Shown: positions 47,320 through 48,350 of the stretch, piece after piece
Position numbering within the stretch: position 1 is the stretch's first letter
Layout of the letters: the number at the start of each line of letters is the position of its first letter
Source: CADEFF01 sp964569315
GTDB taxonomy: Bacteria > Pseudomonadota > Alphaproteobacteria > Dongiales > Dongiaceae
Direction of reading: 5' to 3'
NCBI GenBank assembly: GCA_964569315.1
Contig: CAZMUZ010000016.1
Location: 1 to 48,350, forward strand
Length of the DNA stretch: 48,350 nucleotides
The notes under the pieces: model-generated
The model's database searches: none
The model's input: the letters and a program-made list of their open reading frames with translations, nothing else
Told to the model about the DNA's origin: nothing
Made by a program: the position numbers and the translations under genes

Positions 47320-47694
47320 CTACTTCTTCTCCGGCGTCTCTTCCTCGTCGTCCGCGGCATTGGCCGCGACCGGCTCCGTCTTCGACACGACCTCTGTCAC
47401 GGAGGAGCGCAGCGCGCGGACGCGCACGCCATCGGCGATTTCGATCTGCAGCTCGTTGTCGCCGAGCACCTTGGTCACGAGCCCGATGATGCCGCCGGAG
47501 GTCACCACGCGATCGCCGCGCCGTAGCGCCGAAACCATGTCGCGATGCTGCTTCATCTTCTTCTGCTGCGGGCGGATCAGGAGGAAATAGAAGACGACGA
47601 AGATCAGGACCAGCGGCAGGAGCTGGACCAGCCCGAATCCGCCGGCAGTCGTGGCGTCGGTGGCCGTTTGGGCATAGGCGGCGGAAATCAACAT
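47320..47694 (-). CDS. yajC: Preprotein translocase subunit YajC
   Basis: YajC is a small SecDF-associated membrane protein. This 124-residue form has a single helix near residues 21-40 ('VQLLPLVLIFVVFYFLLIRP'), then the conserved 'RPQQKKMKQHRDMVSALRRG' and 'DRVVTSGGIIGLVTKV'. GAGGAGA ends 9 nt before the ATG at 47694, which rules out an upstream frame extension. The acidic C-terminal tail ('NAADDEEETPEKK') is typical of alphaproteobacteria. A strong promoter precedes it. Confidence 0.97.
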   Translation of the reverse strand: MLISAAYAQTATDATTAGGFGLVQLLPLVLIFVVFYFLLIRPQQKKMKQHRDMVSALRRGDRVVTSGGIIGLVTKVLGDNELQIEIADGVRVRALRSSVTEVVSKTEPVAANAADDEEETPEKK

Positions 47695-47733
47695 CCGGCG
47701 GGTCTCCTCGAGGGGGCGGGGCGTGGCCGCGGG

Positions 47734-47761
47734 ACTATACCGGCTCAAGGCCGAATTGCAA
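47734..47761 (-). promoter_or_regulatory. Sigma70-type promoter of the yajC-secDF operon
   Basis: On the minus strand TTGCAA and TATAGT (5 of 6 to consensus) are 16 bp apart. Transcription should begin near 47727, giving a leader of about 33 nt before yajC. Confidence 0.7.
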
Positions 47762-47880
47762 CCGGCCTCGACCGCCGGAAAGCCAAGGAATTCCATGGAT
47801 TTCGGGGCTCCGGACCATGACATGAGGGGGGCGCCCTGCTAGGCTCCGCCGCGAATCCGAGCCCTACCGGTTGCCCCGCG

Positions 47881-48350
47881 ATGTCCGATCCCGAAACCAA
47901 TGCCCTGCTGAAGATCATCGCCGAAGCCCTGGAGCGCCTGGCGCCGCCGGCGCCCGCCGCCGCGGCGCTGAAGGGGGCCGATGCCTTTCTCTGGCATGCG
48001 CAGGGCGGCTGGCTCGAGCCGGTGCCCCAGGTCAACCGCGTCGATCTCGCCCTGCTGCACGGGATCGACCAGGCGCGCGACATCCTGCTCGCGAACACCC
48101 GGCGTTTCGCGATGGGACTTCCGGCCAACAACGCGCTGCTCTGGGGCGCGCGCGGCACCGGCAAGAGCTCGCTGGTGAAGGCCGTCCATGCGACGGTCGC
48201 GGCGGAGCTGCCGGGCAAGCTCGCCCTCGTCGAGATCCACCGCGAGGACCTGGCTTCGCTTCCCGTGCTGCTGCAGAAGCTGCGCGGCTCGGACAGGCGA
48301 TTCCTGCTCTTCTGCGACGACCTCTCCTTCGACCAGGCCGACACCAGCTA
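47881..48350 (+). CDS. DUF815 AAA-type ATP-binding protein, 3' end cut by window edge
   Basis: The frame starts at ATG 47881 and is still open at the right edge, so 156 residues are visible. It has the DUF815 pattern: an N-terminal helical part ('ALLKIIAEALERLAPP'), 'DAFLWHAQGGWLEPV', then 'ILLANTRRFAMGLPANNALL' and Walker A 'WGARGTGKSSLVKAVH', followed by 'FLLFCDDLSFDQAD', the Walker B region. Members are uncharacterised AAA-like ATPases often found next to yajC. It is divergent from yajC; 186 bp separate the two starts. Confidence 0.93.
   Translation, partial: MSDPETNALLKIIAEALERLAPPAPAAAALKGADAFLWHAQGGWLEPVPQVNRVDLALLHGIDQARDILLANTRRFAMGLPANNALLWGARGTGKSSLVKAVHATVAAELPGKLALVEIHREDLASLPVLLQKLRGSDRRFLLFCDDLSFDQADTS

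Overview
The window is 48.35 kb of high-GC chromosomal DNA, most likely from an alphaproteobacterium of the Rhodospirillales type. I infer this from the long GC-rich genes, a GyrA with an extended acidic C-terminal insert, the yajC-secD-secF-Mth938 gene order beside a squalene/phytoene-synthase-like gene, and the abundance of PotABCD-type ABC importers. No database search was possible; every family call is by reading motifs. I see no rRNA, insertion sequence, prophage, integrase, origin or CRISPR array.

Layout. 1-10.5 kb: a truncated HAD hydrolase, a tRNA-Lys, an EEP-fold phosphodiesterase, a Rieske oxygenase, gyrA-coaD (minus strand), a lone RibD/DHFR-like reductase, and two tandem Tat-exported solute-binding proteins without permeases. 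10-16.3 kb: ssb and uvrA back to back, a glutathione transferase, and a secreted protein joining two YbjN-like segments to a trypsin-type protease. 16.3-25.9 kb: a minus-strand set (PhnZ-like HD protein, class II aldolase, solute-binding protein, ATPase, two permeases, RidA-like protein) facing an AsnC-type regulator, a creatinase-like M24 protein and an ornithine-cyclodeaminase-like gene. 25.9-32.3 kb: a second complete importer with a second, metal-ligand-poor M24 protein and a divergent LysR regulator. 32.2-41.1 kb: two Fe(II)/2-oxoglutarate oxygenases, a divergent LysR regulator, a hot-dog thioesterase, a third complete importer and an SDR. 41.2-48.35 kb: housekeeping genes: trmFO, a phytoene-synthase-like protein, a PuuD-like membrane protein, a Mth938-domain protein, secF, secD, yajC and the start of a DUF815 ATPase.

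How the parts fit. About 30 kb in the middle is a catabolic region: five periplasmic binding proteins, three full importers of the polyamine/opine/quaternary-amine class, and enzymes typical of N-substituted small molecules (M24 C-N hydrolase-like, OCD-like, RidA-like, Rieske and 2-oxoglutarate oxygenases). The likely theme is import and oxidative or hydrolytic breakdown of amino-acid-derived compounds, but no substrate can be read from the sequence. The most unusual items are the YbjN-YbjN-protease architecture, the diiron-type HD protein in an import operon with strong intergenic operators, two M24 proteins that have lost metal ligands, a RidA protein without its key arginine, and Lys/Arg/Ala-rich C-terminal tails on three unrelated enzymes.
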